Origin: Cunninghamia lanceolata
Taxonomy: Eukaryota; Streptophyta; Pinopsida; Cupressales; Cupressaceae
Length of the DNA: 64,000 bases
Direction: 5' to 3'
Assembly: GCA_027924645.1 (NCBI GenBank)
Contig: BSBN01000254.1
Span: forward strand, 15,322,501-15,386,500
The notes beneath the pieces were generated by a model that worked only from the letters and a program-made list of their open reading frames with translations, made no database searches and was not told the DNA's origin. Shown here piece by piece: positions 1 to 10,330 of this stretch. Each line of letters begins with the position of its first letter. Position 1 is the first letter of the stretch. The translations under genes and the position numbers were made by a program.

Positions 1-2352
1 GGCAATAAGATGGGAACACCAAAAAAAATGGCTTATATGGCTTCAAAGAGGACTAAAATGGGAGGGAGAAAACATAACTCTAAAACACAATGACAATAGT
101 TTGATGGAAGAATGACAAACAACAATCAAGGTTTGGAAACAAGTATATACATATACAAAAGAAAAACAAAGGGTGATGAAAACACAACACAAGAGAAAAT
201 GGAAAGGTGTTCACTTAATGGAAATGGAGAAGGATTGGTTAAGATACAAAAATTATAATGGAAGTGGGCTGATTAAGGCTTTGAAGGAAATGTAGAGGGA
301 AAATGAGGGGTACTCAATGTATGGAGAGTGAGAGGGTAGGATATGGAAAATGTACTCAAATGGAAAGGGAAATAGATAATGATGGATTAGTGGATGGAGA
401 GAAGAGCTAGGGACAAAAACCTACATAAAAATTATAGAATTACATGAATTTCACACAAAAACCTTAAATAGAAATTACTCACCAATGAAAAACCCTAGAA
501 ACCAACCACCCAATGATGAAGATTTTGTTGCAAGATTATCTAGGGGCCTAATAGAAATTATTCCAATAGTTGGGCACAAAGCTATCTCACTCCTAAATTT
601 TGTTAAACTCTATAGAAGTGTTGTGTATGAACAAATATAGTCTAAATAATATAAAAAATTTAAAAAATTACTTTTTCTATGTAAAAATAAGGCAAATAAT
701 GCTTCATTTAAAAATGGGTGTTAAGGCCATTGGTAGGTAGAAGAAATATAGAGGTGTTGGTGGATTTAGAGGAATGGAGGAGGAGAGGTATGAGGAGAGG
801 AGGAGTAAGGAGGAGGAGAGTAGGTGAAGGAAGAGGAAAAGGAGGAGTATGGAGAAGAAAATAGAGGAGAGGGAGGAGATATTGAGAAAAAATTTAGGGA
901 TGATGTCCCCCAAATGTGGCCTCACTAGTTCATAGCTCTAGGCAAAAGCATTTAGGGAGCTGACCCCTAGTCAGTAGTTCACCAAGCCAAAAAAAAAAAT
1001 CTAGCTAAGGGAATTGAAACATAAAAATATAGTTGATGGGAAGCCCAATCAGTTAATGAATAACTTTCATTTCAATTTGGTGGTAAGGAGGTGATAAGTT
1101 AAGGCCAACCTAGTGTGTGTCTAGTTATGGGCAATGACTTACAATGATAAATAAGCTTAATTTTTAAAAATTTCTTAGAGTTAATTTTTTAAGAAATCTT
1201 AAACTTAATTGTTTTGATTCTTTGTATGTCTATTTCTCAAATATATTGAATAGTTAGCCCCACTAAAAAAGAAAGAAAGAAAGAGAACATGAAATAACCT
1301 CTTCCATTGCTCTCAATGAAAAATAGAAAATACAAAATGCTTCTATAGCAAGAATAGCAATAGTACTAGCCATAATTTAGAGCCCAACATAAAAGAATAA
1401 ATAATACAATTGATCCTGAACTCCACTAATCTCCTTCAATCAGAAATGAGGCCCCTATAACATTAGACCTGTTGTACTTAGGTTCATTAAAGAACAAAAT
1501 ACCAAATGTGCATGCCAAAAATTGATTAGCATTACACAAACTAAATAGATCATGTAAATTACTAAATTCTCCAATGCGTAAGTGAGATTATAGGAAAAAT
1601 TAAATTAATGATATAATTATCTTAGAAAGATTTTTTTTTTCATCTTATTCACAAGTAAGTGGGACCAATATGGAGCTAAGATGTTCTAGGCATCACCATG
1701 ATTTAGAGTGGGCAATTGCCTAGACCCCATACATTTGAATTATGATGGAATGGCTATTTACCATTTAGTATTAGTGTTTTGTCCTTACCATGACCTTATT
1801 ATGATACATGAAATTATAATAAAATGAACACTAATAAAGAGAAACAAACTTTCTATCCTCTTCTACACACATCATGCCACATTATAGATGCAGTGACAAA
1901 CAATCTTTCTGAAGAAATTTTTGCTTCAATCAACTCAATTGACATGGTGATAGTATTTTATTTTTTAGGCTCATCATACATAGGATTTTATTTCTTAAAT
2001 GTACTTTTGAACATTTGTTCAATTTTCACAGCATAACAATGAACATCTCCAATTGTTGAAATCTACAAAAGGTCCATATCTTTTTTTACATAGGTTCACT
2101 AAGCCTTAGCTATTTTTCAATATCCAGTCCTTTTTGCTATCACAAATATCAAAATTATATTCCTAAACAGATTATTACATCCATGGTATAATTGCTGCAA
2201 CTTGATGAATTTCTCATCATGGTAAAATATGGGCTAGTTTGTGTAATTAAAGGATGGAACAAAGCTCATAGAAATCACTCTAGAATCCTTAAAATACTTA
2301 TAATATCAGCACTATACATCATACCTAGAAGGCTAGTTTAGGTAGGGAAAAC
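1..2352. other. non-coding DNA, no gene recognised
   Basis: No reading frame here looks like a protein. The two short frames present are a shadow of a purine-rich tract (704-925) and an AT-rich 70-codon frame (1824-2036) with no recognisable motif. A short GAAA microsatellite lies near 1267-1288. I see no LTR ends, promoter or RNA gene before the TRIM element at 2353. Confidence 0.6.
769..889 (+). repeat. purine-rich GAGGAG tract
   Basis: About 120 bases are almost entirely A and G on the plus strand, built from irregular GAGGAG, GGAGGA and GAAGAG steps with a few pyrimidine interruptions. It is low-complexity sequence. The Ser/Leu-rich frame on the opposite strand is a by-product of this composition and not a gene. 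Confidence 0.8.
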
Positions 2353-2490
2353 TATTGGAAATAAGTCACACCTAGACTAACGATGGACTGGCCACAAATG
2401 GTCAGTAGCTTAGCTAGTAGAGCATTCTAGCAACAAATGGATGGTCCTAGGTTTTAGTCCTAACTAGTCTATATGAGTAGTGGCTCAACA
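2353..2490 (+). repeat. TRIM 5' LTR (138 bp)
   Basis: Left LTR of the miniature element, exactly as long as the right one. It holds the tRNA-like pair of boxes in a more decayed form: A-box-like TAGCTTAGCTAGTAGAGC at 2406-2423 and B-box-like GGTTTTAGTCC at 2450-2460. Confidence 0.8.
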
Positions 2491-2547
2491 ATTGGCATTA
2501 GAGCTAAGCTAGGAGCTCTAAGAAACTTTAGTGTAACTTAAGGGGAG

Positions 2548-2685
2548 TGTTGGAAATAAGTCACACCTGGACTAATGATGGACCATCCACAAGGGACTAG
2601 TAGCTCAGTTAGTAGATCATTTTAGAAACAAATGGAAGGCCCTAGATTCGAGTCCTAAATAACCCATATGAACAACATCTCAACA
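2548..2685 (+). repeat. TRIM 3' LTR (138 bp)
   Basis: Right LTR, starting TGTTGGAAATAAG and ending CATCTCAACA, with the TGTTG/CAACA inverted ends usual for copia-type LTRs. Its tRNA-like boxes are better preserved than those of the left copy. Confidence 0.8.
2601..2655 (+). promoter_or_regulatory. tRNA-like A box and B box inside the TRIM LTR
   Basis: TAGCTCAGTTAGTAGATC at 2601-2618 is close to the D-arm/A-box of plant tRNA genes (TAGCTCAGTTGGTAGAGC). GATTCGAGTCC at 2645-2655 matches the T-arm/B-box (GGTTCGANTCC). The spacing is like that of a tRNA gene, yet there is no paired acceptor stem, so this is not a tRNA gene. A Pol III internal promoter is the natural reading. Activity is not shown by sequence alone. 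Confidence 0.65.
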
Positions 2686-3291
2686 AAAAAATAATCTTCT
2701 TGTAGTGTGAAAAAGCATTAATGAAAAAATGGGACTGATCTTATTCAATCAATTATGTATAATCTGCATCCACACTTGTACATCTATGGTGTCTAACCTT
2801 GAAATATTTTTTTGGATGTTTACAATTGATGTCATGAAGATGTTGTGACTAGCTGGAGAAGTTTAGAGAAATGGTCTATCCTCTCTAACCTTGTTGTTTA
2901 AAATTATATGCAAACATTAAGAAAACTTATATCACTCGTATTGACTTGTTGCAAAATTTAAAAAGTTTATGCCAATCCTTCATGTTCCCTCTTTATCTCT
3001 GAATTATATCCTTGATGATAGTCTAATTGACTGGTTCTTCTAGCTCCATTATCTCTACATTTATCATTTGGGGTTGTTTAATCAACACAATTATAAAAAA
3101 GGTCATGGGTTTTGAGAACTAACTTCATGTGACCTAAACTTTTACAACTGGGCATACAAAGAGAGGAAATATATGAATTAAGAGCTCTAATGTCCCTAAT
3201 CCAAATCTTAAGATTGGTGAAGGTGACAACACACTGAATGTGGGATTGCATATGTTATCAACAAAAAATATTTAAGCTAATAAGCAATTAG
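2686..3291. other. non-coding DNA, nothing recognised
   Basis: AT-rich sequence between the TRIM and the copia element. No convincing reading frame, repeat end or RNA gene was seen. Confidence 0.55.
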
Positions 3292-3934
3292 TGTTGACAT
3301 AAGCCTGTCTCAACTTGTGACTTCACCATGAGTAAATTGTGACTACGGATTGCATATGATGGAGGCACCTTCACATGCAAGGAATTTGCATGCATGCAGG
3401 GTTGTTGCAGGTGCGATGCTGACTCCTCTCATGGAGGTGGTTATGTAGTTTAGAAACTATTGTAAGTAATGAGTCGTGGCTATCATCATGCATTAGTTTT
3501 GACTCGTGTTTACACTTAGGTTTTATTTCAGATATGGCATGTTTGGATGCCATTTCTTTTGATGATTATTATAAATACTTCATGCCTTAGTGTATTCAGC
3601 AGTGAAGTTGAGAATTTTTTGAGACACCATTATGCTACCAAAATTATCCCAGATTCTTGTTGAAGTTGGAGGACACCTAGAGAAGCTTAGTGTTTTTATT
3701 GTATTCTAATTTTTGTTATTGATAATACAAAGTATTGTGTTTTTGGTGTATGGGTTTTTTTATCTGGAAAGGTTTTCCCCACATAAATCTGTGCATTATG
3801 GTAATATTGTTTTACACATGTATTTATATGTGTTTCTTTCACTGTAACAATTTAAGGATTTGTATTAGTTTTGCACTATCTCCTGCACATAGATTATTGT
3901 TGGAAGCATTGTTCCACACATTTGCTTCCTTTTA
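3292..3934 (+). repeat. 5' LTR of the copia element
   Basis: It starts TGTTGACATAAGCC and ends near CTTCCTTTTA, just before the primer site at 3936. The match to 8149-8789 is clear along its whole length. Confidence 0.85.
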
Positions 3935-3935
3935 G

Positions 3936-3948
3936 TTGGTATTAGAGC
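3936..3948 (+). other. primer-binding site (initiator tRNA-Met type)
   Basis: TTGGTATTAGAGC differs from the consensus TGGTATCAGAGC core by one base. It would prime minus-strand DNA synthesis. Confidence 0.8.
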
Positions 3949-4050
3949 TTGGCCAGTGTTGGTCCCATTGTTGGGTACCAGTTTTTTGTACTTATCTTTG
4001 TTTGAGTGGGAGTCTTTGAAGAAGTATTTAAAAATCTTGTTGTAAAAAAA

Positions 4051-4896
4051 ATGATGGCAGACACATCTAGTAGAATCAAGTTGGATAAGTTTAATGGCAA
4101 CAACTTTGAGTTATGTAAATTGATGATGGAGGATATGCTTGTGGATATAGATTTGTGGGCTGCAATATCCAAAACAAAACCAACCAGTATGACTCAAGAA
4201 GAGTGGGATCTGAAGGATCGAAAAGCCAAGGTTTTGGTTAGACTCTGTTTGGTTGATTCAATCCTCCTCAATGTCCATGAAGAGAAGACTACAAAATTTC
4301 TTTGGAAGAAGCTTGGAGATGTTTATTAGGCTAAATACTTGGTAAACAATTTATTCCTACAAAATAAATTGTATTCTCTAAAGATGGAAGATAGAGGGTC
4401 TGTTGTAGATCACCTAAATGTGTTTAACATGTTCATTGCTTAGTTGGGTACTATTGGTGACTAGATTGAAGATGAGGATTGTTGCATGCTTTTGTTATGT
4501 TCTTTTCTAGACTCATGGGATCACCTAGTTATGGCTATTGAAAGTACCAGCACCCATTTCAAAATGGATGAAGTGGTTGCATCGTTGTTGTTTGAAGAGA
4601 TGTAGAGGAAATCTTCTGAGATAGCCATGGAAGCCCTTGTTGTTCGTAGAAGACCTAAAGAGAAAGGCAATAAAAGGGACAAGAAGTCAAGATTAGAATC
4701 TTTGGGGAGATCTAAGTCTCCTGGCAAGTCCAAGGTGAAATGTTGGAACTGCAGCAAATTTGGTCATTTTTGCAAAGATTGTGAGGAGGAGAAGAAAATG
4801 AAAGGTAAAAAGAACTTCTCCAATTTTGACTATGATAAATCCTCTCAGGATGATGTAGATGGTTTTTTTCATAGCCTTGGCAACTCATGCATCTAA
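4051..4896 (+). pseudogene. copia Gag (capsid and nucleocapsid), broken
   Basis: The frame opens at MADTSSRIKLDKFNGNNF, a typical copia Gag start in which an initial Lys-Phe-x-Gly-x-Asn segment opens the capsid domain. A single zinc knuckle, CWNCSKFGHFCKDC, sits near 4741-4782 and would bind genomic RNA. Four in-frame stops (4327, 4441, 4462, 4603) interrupt it, all TAG, with no frameshift in between. The protein would form the virus-like particle. A likely one-base insertion in the T-run near 4862 moves the downstream protease into another frame. Confidence 0.85.
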
Positions 4897-5047
4897 TGAT
4901 GTGTGGTTAATAGACATGGGTGCTTCTTTCCACATGACCTCACATAGGGGTTGGTTCTCAAAGTATGAAGAGTATGATGGTGGGAAGGTATATCTAGGTG
5001 ACGACTCTCATCTGAAGACTATTGGCCATGGAAGAATCAAGATTTGA
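4883..5047 (+). pseudogene. copia aspartic protease, broken
   Basis: The segment reads DVWLIDMGASFHMTSHRGWF, matching the copia protease core W-x-x-D-S-G-A-S-x-H-M with the active-site Ser replaced by Met (DMGAS). It continues to VYLGDDSHLKTIGHGRIKI, the usual second half of the domain, and then stops. It would cleave the Gag-Pol polyprotein. It lies one frame away from gag. Confidence 0.8.
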
Positions 5048-5338
5048 TTCCCTAATAGTAGATTAAGTTGATTCATCCTAGGTTTGACAGACACCTTTTT
5101 CTATGAGTAAGTTGATTCATGTGGGTGTGTAGGTTGTTTTCTTGAGAAGAGGATGTAAGATACCCTGAGGATCTATGGTGTTGGCTAAGGGTATTCAAAT
5201 TGGCACTTTATATAAGATGGATGCATGCACTATTTAGTGTAATAGTTCTTCTAATATGCCAAAGAAAAGGCCTTTAGATTCTTCATCCTCACCATTAGAT
5301 CTAGCAGTGTAGAAGTCTATTATTTCTACATCTGATGG

Positions 5339-6320
5339 TCATGGTTTATGGGTACCTAAAAGTGCAAATGGTTTGGAGATGAAGCTTCCAATGGAGAAGA
5401 CAATGTTTTCCACCAAAGACTCGGTCATCTTGGTGAGAAATGTCTTAAAGCCTTGAAAAATAGAAGCCTTGTTGAAGGCCTTAATGATTGTAATGTCAAG
5501 TTCAACTTTTGCAAGCATTATGTATATGAAAAACAAAACTGTGTTTCTTTTTATTCTAGTTCTCATAAGTCCTCTTGGGTTTTGGACTATATTCATGCAG
5601 AAGTGTTTGGTACTGTGGATGTTTCTTTGTTAAGATAATCTATATATTTTGTCTTTCATTGATGACTACAGTAAAAGAAAATTTGTTTATTTCCTTAGAA
5701 GTAAATCTGAAGTCTTTAATTAGTTTAAGGAGTTTAATGTCTTGGTTGAAAATCAGACTAAGAGAAAGATTAAATGTTTAAGGACTAACAATGGTGGCAA
5801 GTTTTGTTGAGAAAAATTCAACAAGTTCTATACAGAGGATGAGTTCAAGAGACATAATACAACTCCATACACCCCACAACAAAATAGAGTTGTGAAGACG
5901 ATGGATAGGAAGATGATGGAGAGGGCTAGGAGTATGCTGAGTAGTGCTAGCCTTGAGCAGAAGTTTTGGGCTAAAGCTATAGCCACTACATGTTATCCAA
6001 TCAACAGATCTCCTATATCAACTCATGTTGAAAAGACACCCATGGAGGCGTAATTTGGTAAGAATCCATCGATGAGACATCTCAGAGTTATTGGTTGCAA
6101 AGCTTATGCTCATGTTTCAAGTGTAAAGAGGTCTAAGTTGGAGAAAAAGGCAGTTAAGTGTATCTTTATCAGCTATGGTGTTGGTGTGAAGGGGTACAAG
6201 CTTTAAGATCCAATGGCTGAGAAGGTTCTCCACAACAAAACTATAATATTTTGGGAGATGAAACCTTCCACAATTGAGCTGCAACCAAATAAAGAGGAGA
6301 AGAAGAAGGAGGTAGTTCAA
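5339..6320 (+). pseudogene. copia integrase, broken
   Basis: The N-terminal GAG-pre-integrase segment (HQRLGHLGEKCLKAL, then FCKHYVYEKQ) has lost one zinc-binding Cys (CKHY where CKHC is expected). The core is spread over several frames with stops. The catalytic Asp of the usual TDNGGEF motif is Asn here (TNNGGKF, near 5787), and the catalytic Glu of the VVERMNR-type motif is Lys (VVKTMDRKMMERARSML, near 5890). The copy could not integrate DNA even if its frames were intact. The C-terminal part runs into the linker before the reverse transcriptase. Confidence 0.8.
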
Positions 6321-6539
6321 ATTCCACTTACTCCGATGAAAAGTGAACTACGTACTCCTATTGGACATGATGATTGGGAGAGACCTAGCATCTCTAAAAT
6401 TTCTAAAGAAGAAGAACCTCAACCTCAGGAATTCAGGAGGTCTACACATGCTAGGCGGCCACCAGAAAGATTTTTTTATTCATTGTTGGATTCTAGTTGT
6501 GTTTTTTCTTTGATTGCTAGCACTGATGAGCCTAGGACT

Positions 6540-7350
6540 ATTAGAGAGAGTATGGGTATGAGTAATGCAAATTCTTGGATGAAAGACATGGATGTAGAAA
6601 TGGCTACACTGAAGAAAAATAGTATATGGGATCTAGAACCTTTGCCTAAAGGACAAAAACCTATTGGATGTAAATGGGTGTTCAAGAAGAAATGTGGTCC
6701 TAATGGTAGTGTTGAGAAACACAAGGCATGATTGGTCATTGAGGGGTATTCTCGAGTGGAGGGAATTGACTATGGTGAGTTATTTTCTCCTGTTGTGAAG
6801 CTGACATCTATTCAGTTATTGTTATCACTTACAACAGTGCATAATCTAGAAGTGGAACAAATGGATGTGAAGACAATTTTCCTTCATGGTGATTTGGAGG
6901 AAGAGATCTATATGTCATAACCATAGAATTTTGTGGTAAAAGGTAAAGAAAATCTAGTTTGCAAGTGGAAGAAATCTTCATATGGTCTTAAGCAATCTCC
7001 TAGAATGTGGTACCAAAAATTTGACACCTTTGTGTTGTCTTTGGGGTTTCTAAGATCTAAATCTGACCATTATCTATATTACAAATCTGGTAATGGTCGC
7101 ATTCTCATAATTGCATTGTACATAGATGATATGTTATTTTTTTTGAATGATAAGAGTTTGATTTCAGATCTGAAGTCTTAGTTGTCAGCACAATTTGAGA
7201 TGAAGGATCTAGGTGCAACAAGATATATTCTGGGGATGGAGATTAGAAGAGATAGAGCTAGTAGAAATCTTTGGTTAAGCCAAAGCAACTATGTGAATTC
7301 AGTGTTGGAGAGATTTAGCATCACAACCTATAGGTAGTTATTTGTTCCAG
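6540..7350 (+). pseudogene. copia reverse transcriptase, broken
   Basis: The domain opens at WMKDMDVEMATLKKNSIWDL and KWVFKKKCGPNGSVEKHKA, passes VEQMDVKTIFLHGDLEEEIYM and SYGLKQSPRMWYQKFD, and keeps the catalytic YIDDM motif near 7120. In-frame stops lie at 6729 (TGA where copia elements usually have Arg), near 6918 and 6924, and at 7180. The order and motifs are standard for Ty1/copia. It would make the element's DNA copy. Confidence 0.9.
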
Positions 7351-7379
7351 TGATGTAGGGGACAAAGCTTTCTGTGGAG

Positions 7380-8108
7380 GATTGTCTAAATTCTCATACT
7401 GATATGGAGGACATGACCAAAGTACCATATGTGAGTGTTGTTGGTAGTCTGATGCATGAAATGGTTTGTACAAGGCTAGACATTGCCCAAGCAGTGGGAG
7501 TTCTTAGTCTAGTATATGGCTAATCCTGGACAGGTACATTGGGATGTGGTAAAGAGAGTGCTTAGATATATGTGGGGTACTTCTGAGTATTCCCTATGTT
7601 ATCATGGTTATCCCACTAGTTCTCTATATTCTACAAGTATTCATGGATATGTGGATTCAGATTGGGTAGGTGACATTGACAGTGGAAGATCCACCAGTAG
7701 ATATCTATTCAAAATGTATGGTGGTGTTATAAGTTGGATGAGTAAGCAGCGGGTTATAGTCACTTTGTTCATGATAGAAGCAGAGTACATGATAGCTACT
7801 CATGCTTGCAAGGAAGCCATTTGGATTAAGAGGTTGTGTTTGTATATTAGTTTTGATGCAGGGTAGATTCTATCTATTACGACTATCAGATTGCTATTCG
7901 CTTACCAAAGAATCCCACTTTTCATGCTAGAACAAAGCACATTGATGTTCGGTTTCATTTTATTCATGATATGGTTGAAGATCGAAAGGTAATATTGGAG
8001 AAGGTTGACACTTTAAAAAATATTGCAAATGCACTGATGAAGCCAATGAGCATAGATAAGTTCAGATGGTGTGTCATTTCCATGGGCCTTGGAGCCCTGA
8101 GCAATTGA
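7380..8108 (+). pseudogene. copia RNase H and Pol C-terminus, broken
   Basis: After the YVSVVGSLMHEMVCTRLDIA segment, the RNase H core shows GYVDSDWVGDIDSGRSTS and IEAEYMIATHACKEAIWIKRL. After a frame change the usual Pol tail follows, with KNPTFHARTKHIDVRFHF and DKFRWCVISMGLGALS ending at about 8108. Stops and one frameshift (near 7866) break it. It would remove the RNA strand during replication. Confidence 0.85.
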
Positions 8109-8137
8109 TCACAAATGAGTCATGATAGGTTTTCGAC

Positions 8138-8148
8138 AAGTGGGAGAA
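8138..8148 (+). other. polypurine tract of the copia element
   Basis: CAAGTGGGAGAA lies directly before the 3' LTR start TGTTGAGATAAG and would prime plus-strand synthesis. Confidence 0.75.
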
Positions 8149-8789
8149 TGTTGAGATAAGCGTTTCTCAACCTATGAGGTCACTATGTGTAAACTGTGAC
8201 TATGGAGCGCATATGATGGAGGTGCCTTCACATGCAAGGCATTTGCATGCATGCAGGTTTGCTAAATGTGCAATGGTGACTCCTTTCACGGAGGTGGCTA
8301 TGTAGTTTAGACACTGTCATAAGTAATGAGTTGTGGCTATATCACCATACATTAGTTTTGACTCATGCTTACACATAGGTTTTGTTTCAAATACTATATG
8401 TTTCGATGCCATCTCTTTTGGTGATTATTAAAAATACTCCATGCCTTAGTGTATTCAGTAGTGAAGTTAAGAATTTTCTGAGATCGTTATGTTGCCGAAA
8501 TTATCCCAAATTCTTGTTGAAGTTGGAGAACACCTAGAGAAGCTTAGTGTTGTTATTGCATTGTAATTTTTGTTATTGATAATAAAAAGTATTGTGCTTT
8601 TGGTGTGGGGTTTTTTACCTAGAAAGGTTTTCCCCATGTAAATCCATGCGTTATGGTAATATTGTTTTATGCATGTATTTAAATGTGTTTCTTTCACTAT
8701 AATAGTTTAAGGATTTGTATGAGTTTTGCACTATCTCCCCCATATAGAATAGTGTTCAAAGCATTGTTCTACACCTCTGCTTCCTTTCA
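8149..8789 (+). repeat. 3' LTR of the copia element
   Basis: It starts TGTTGAGATAAG and ends near CTTCCTTTCA. It aligns with 3292-3934 with scattered substitutions and small indels. Confidence 0.85.
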
Positions 8790-9133
8790 ATCATAACACA
8801 TTGCCTACAAATAATGGATTAAGAAATGCAAAATAAATCAATCATTCTCAAAGATAGAAGATGTGGAATTACAAAATTATGTTGCCTGACATAGTGTTGT
8901 ATAATCCATGAGAACAAATGCAAAATGGATGATATAACAAGAAATATTGGTGGTCAAAACCCTTGTGGATTGTCCTAGCACATTTATAAAATTTCCAATT
9001 GAAGAAGACAATGTCATATTGCTCAAAATGGAACATTTTATATTCTTTCATTTAATCTTATAGGCATTACTATCATGTGTTGGAGTAACATGTAGGTTGA
9101 CACTTAAGAGGTACTAAAATCATTCTAGATTAA
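8790..9133. other. non-coding DNA, nothing recognised
   Basis: A short stretch between two mobile elements, without a convincing frame. Confidence 0.5.
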
Positions 9134-9555
9134 TGTTGTGACGTTTTCACACATCGCCCCATTGCAAATGGGGACCCACACTTTTTCTCTCTTTTTGTCA
9201 TAGGTTTGCTTTAAACTTTAGGTTTTCTTTGAGTTTGTATGTTTAGGAGTGTTCTTTTGTCCAAGTCTTACAAAGTTCTTGTTAAGGAGTCCATATACCC
9301 TCATCCTGATGCATGTCCCAGAATCCTAAAATTGACTACGTCTGATATCCTGAAAGTATGAAAACTAACTAAGTCTGAATTATGGTGGATCCTAAGAAAT
9401 CTAGAATCTGCATGTTAAATCTCATGGATCCGAGACCTATCTCAAACATCTTGAAAGTATATTTCAAAATATTAAAAGTATAGGAAATTCAATGCTTAAA
9501 TATATTTTGAAATATATGTGATTCTAGGTACTACAGAATGGCTAAGTAAGGAAAA

Positions 9556-10330
9556 ATTGAAAATTCCATGCACAAGTGGAAAATGTACTCCCAAAAAGGT
9601 GGAAATTCCTTGGCTATGTGGAAATTATGCCCAAGTTAGGGTTCTAATTTAGGCTTATAAAATTAACAAAATCAAATTCAAAACATTGAATTCTCTATTG
9701 AAATGTGTTTGAAAATTGTTGAAAAGTTATTAGAAGATTGTCACAAATCTTGATCATAGGAAGAAAATCAGAAATTCCATAAACAATAGGAATATGCACC
9801 AATGCAAGGTAAAAAGTTAGAAATTCCTCCCACACATGGAAAATATGCTCAAGCCAAGGGTGCATCATCATCAACAATCTTTTGAAAAAAACATTTCAAA
9901 TTCATAGAAATCCAATGCAAAGTTCATCAAAACTCTTAGAAAAATTCACAACAAGGAGTAAAAAATTTGCCAAGATTGAGAATGAAATGAAAAAATCTAA
10001 GTGCCAAAGTGGAAATTCCATTGGAATAAGGAAAATGCACCCTAAGAAGTCAGATAATTGCATTCCAAAATCAAGTTTTCACTTGAAATTCACTAAAATT
10101 CAATGCAAAACCTTTAAAAAATACTTCAAAAATTTCTTAAGTTTGAAAGTGAAACCAAAAAAAATCAAAGGAAAAATGTGGAAATTCCTCATGCTTATGG
10201 AAAATCCACCCAAGATTTGGGGACATTCCTTACACTCATGGAAAACCCACCCAAAATGGGCACACATTCCAACCACTTAGGGAAAATCTGCCCCACATTC
10301 TCCTTGCAATCAGTGAAAACCCACTAAGGA
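9556..10330 (+). repeat. degenerate array of GGAAATTCC / GGAAAATGCACCC units
   Basis: A loose unit recurs about eight to ten times: GGAAATTCC, roughly 10-15 variable bases, then TGGAAAATGCACCCAAG or a variant. Clear instances lie near 9556, 9600, 9770, 9828, 10012, 10190, 10224 and 10266. Spacing is irregular and units are diverged. The lysine-rich frame across it (9882-10280) is a by-product. The array lies inside the probable solo LTR. Confidence 0.6.

Larger units (their letters stand above)
2353..2685 (+). mobile_element. TRIM: 333-bp miniature LTR retrotransposon
   Basis: Two direct repeats of 138 bp (2353-2490 and 2548-2685) flank 57 bp of internal DNA. The second repeat starts TGTTGG and both end CTCAACA or CTCAACA-like; the first start is mutated to TATTGG. 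Directly after the first repeat lies ATTGGCATTAGAGCTAAG, a mutated match to the plant primer-binding site for initiator tRNA-Met (TGGTATCAGAGC). Directly before the second repeat lies CTTAAGGGGAG, a polypurine tract. Flanks are AAAAC (2348-2352) and AAAAA (2686-2690), a 4-of-5 match for a target duplication. It has no coding capacity and would need enzymes from another element. The LTRs contain tRNA-like Pol III boxes, noted separately. Repeats differ at many positions, so the insertion is old. Confidence 0.8.
3292..8789 (+). mobile_element. full-length decayed Ty1/copia retrotransposon
   Basis: LTRs of 643 and 641 bp (3292-3934, 8149-8789) flank a gag-pol region in the copia order gag, protease, integrase, reverse transcriptase, RNase H. 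The primer site TTGGTATTAGAGC follows the 5' LTR and the polypurine tract CAAGTGGGAGAA precedes the 3' LTR. The LTR copies differ at many sites and the coding region has several stops and at least one frameshift, so the copy is old and inactive. The 5-base flanks (ATTAG, ATCAT) do not match convincingly, so the target duplication has decayed or the ends are off by a base or two. Confidence 0.9.

Noticed and set aside
704..925. 73-codon Ser/Leu-rich frame on the minus strand
   Set aside because: It is the complement of a low-complexity purine tract.
2406..2460. tRNA gene
   Set aside because: A- and B-box-like strings are present, but there is no paired acceptor stem or clear anticodon loop, and the stretch is part of an LTR repeated at 2601-2655.
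9882..10280. 132-codon Lys-rich frame
   Set aside because: It crosses the degenerate GGAAATTCC array, its composition follows the repeat, and no motif is present.
9556..10330. CRISPR-like or satellite array
   Set aside because: Units and spacers are irregular in length and diverged, and the DNA is plant nuclear.
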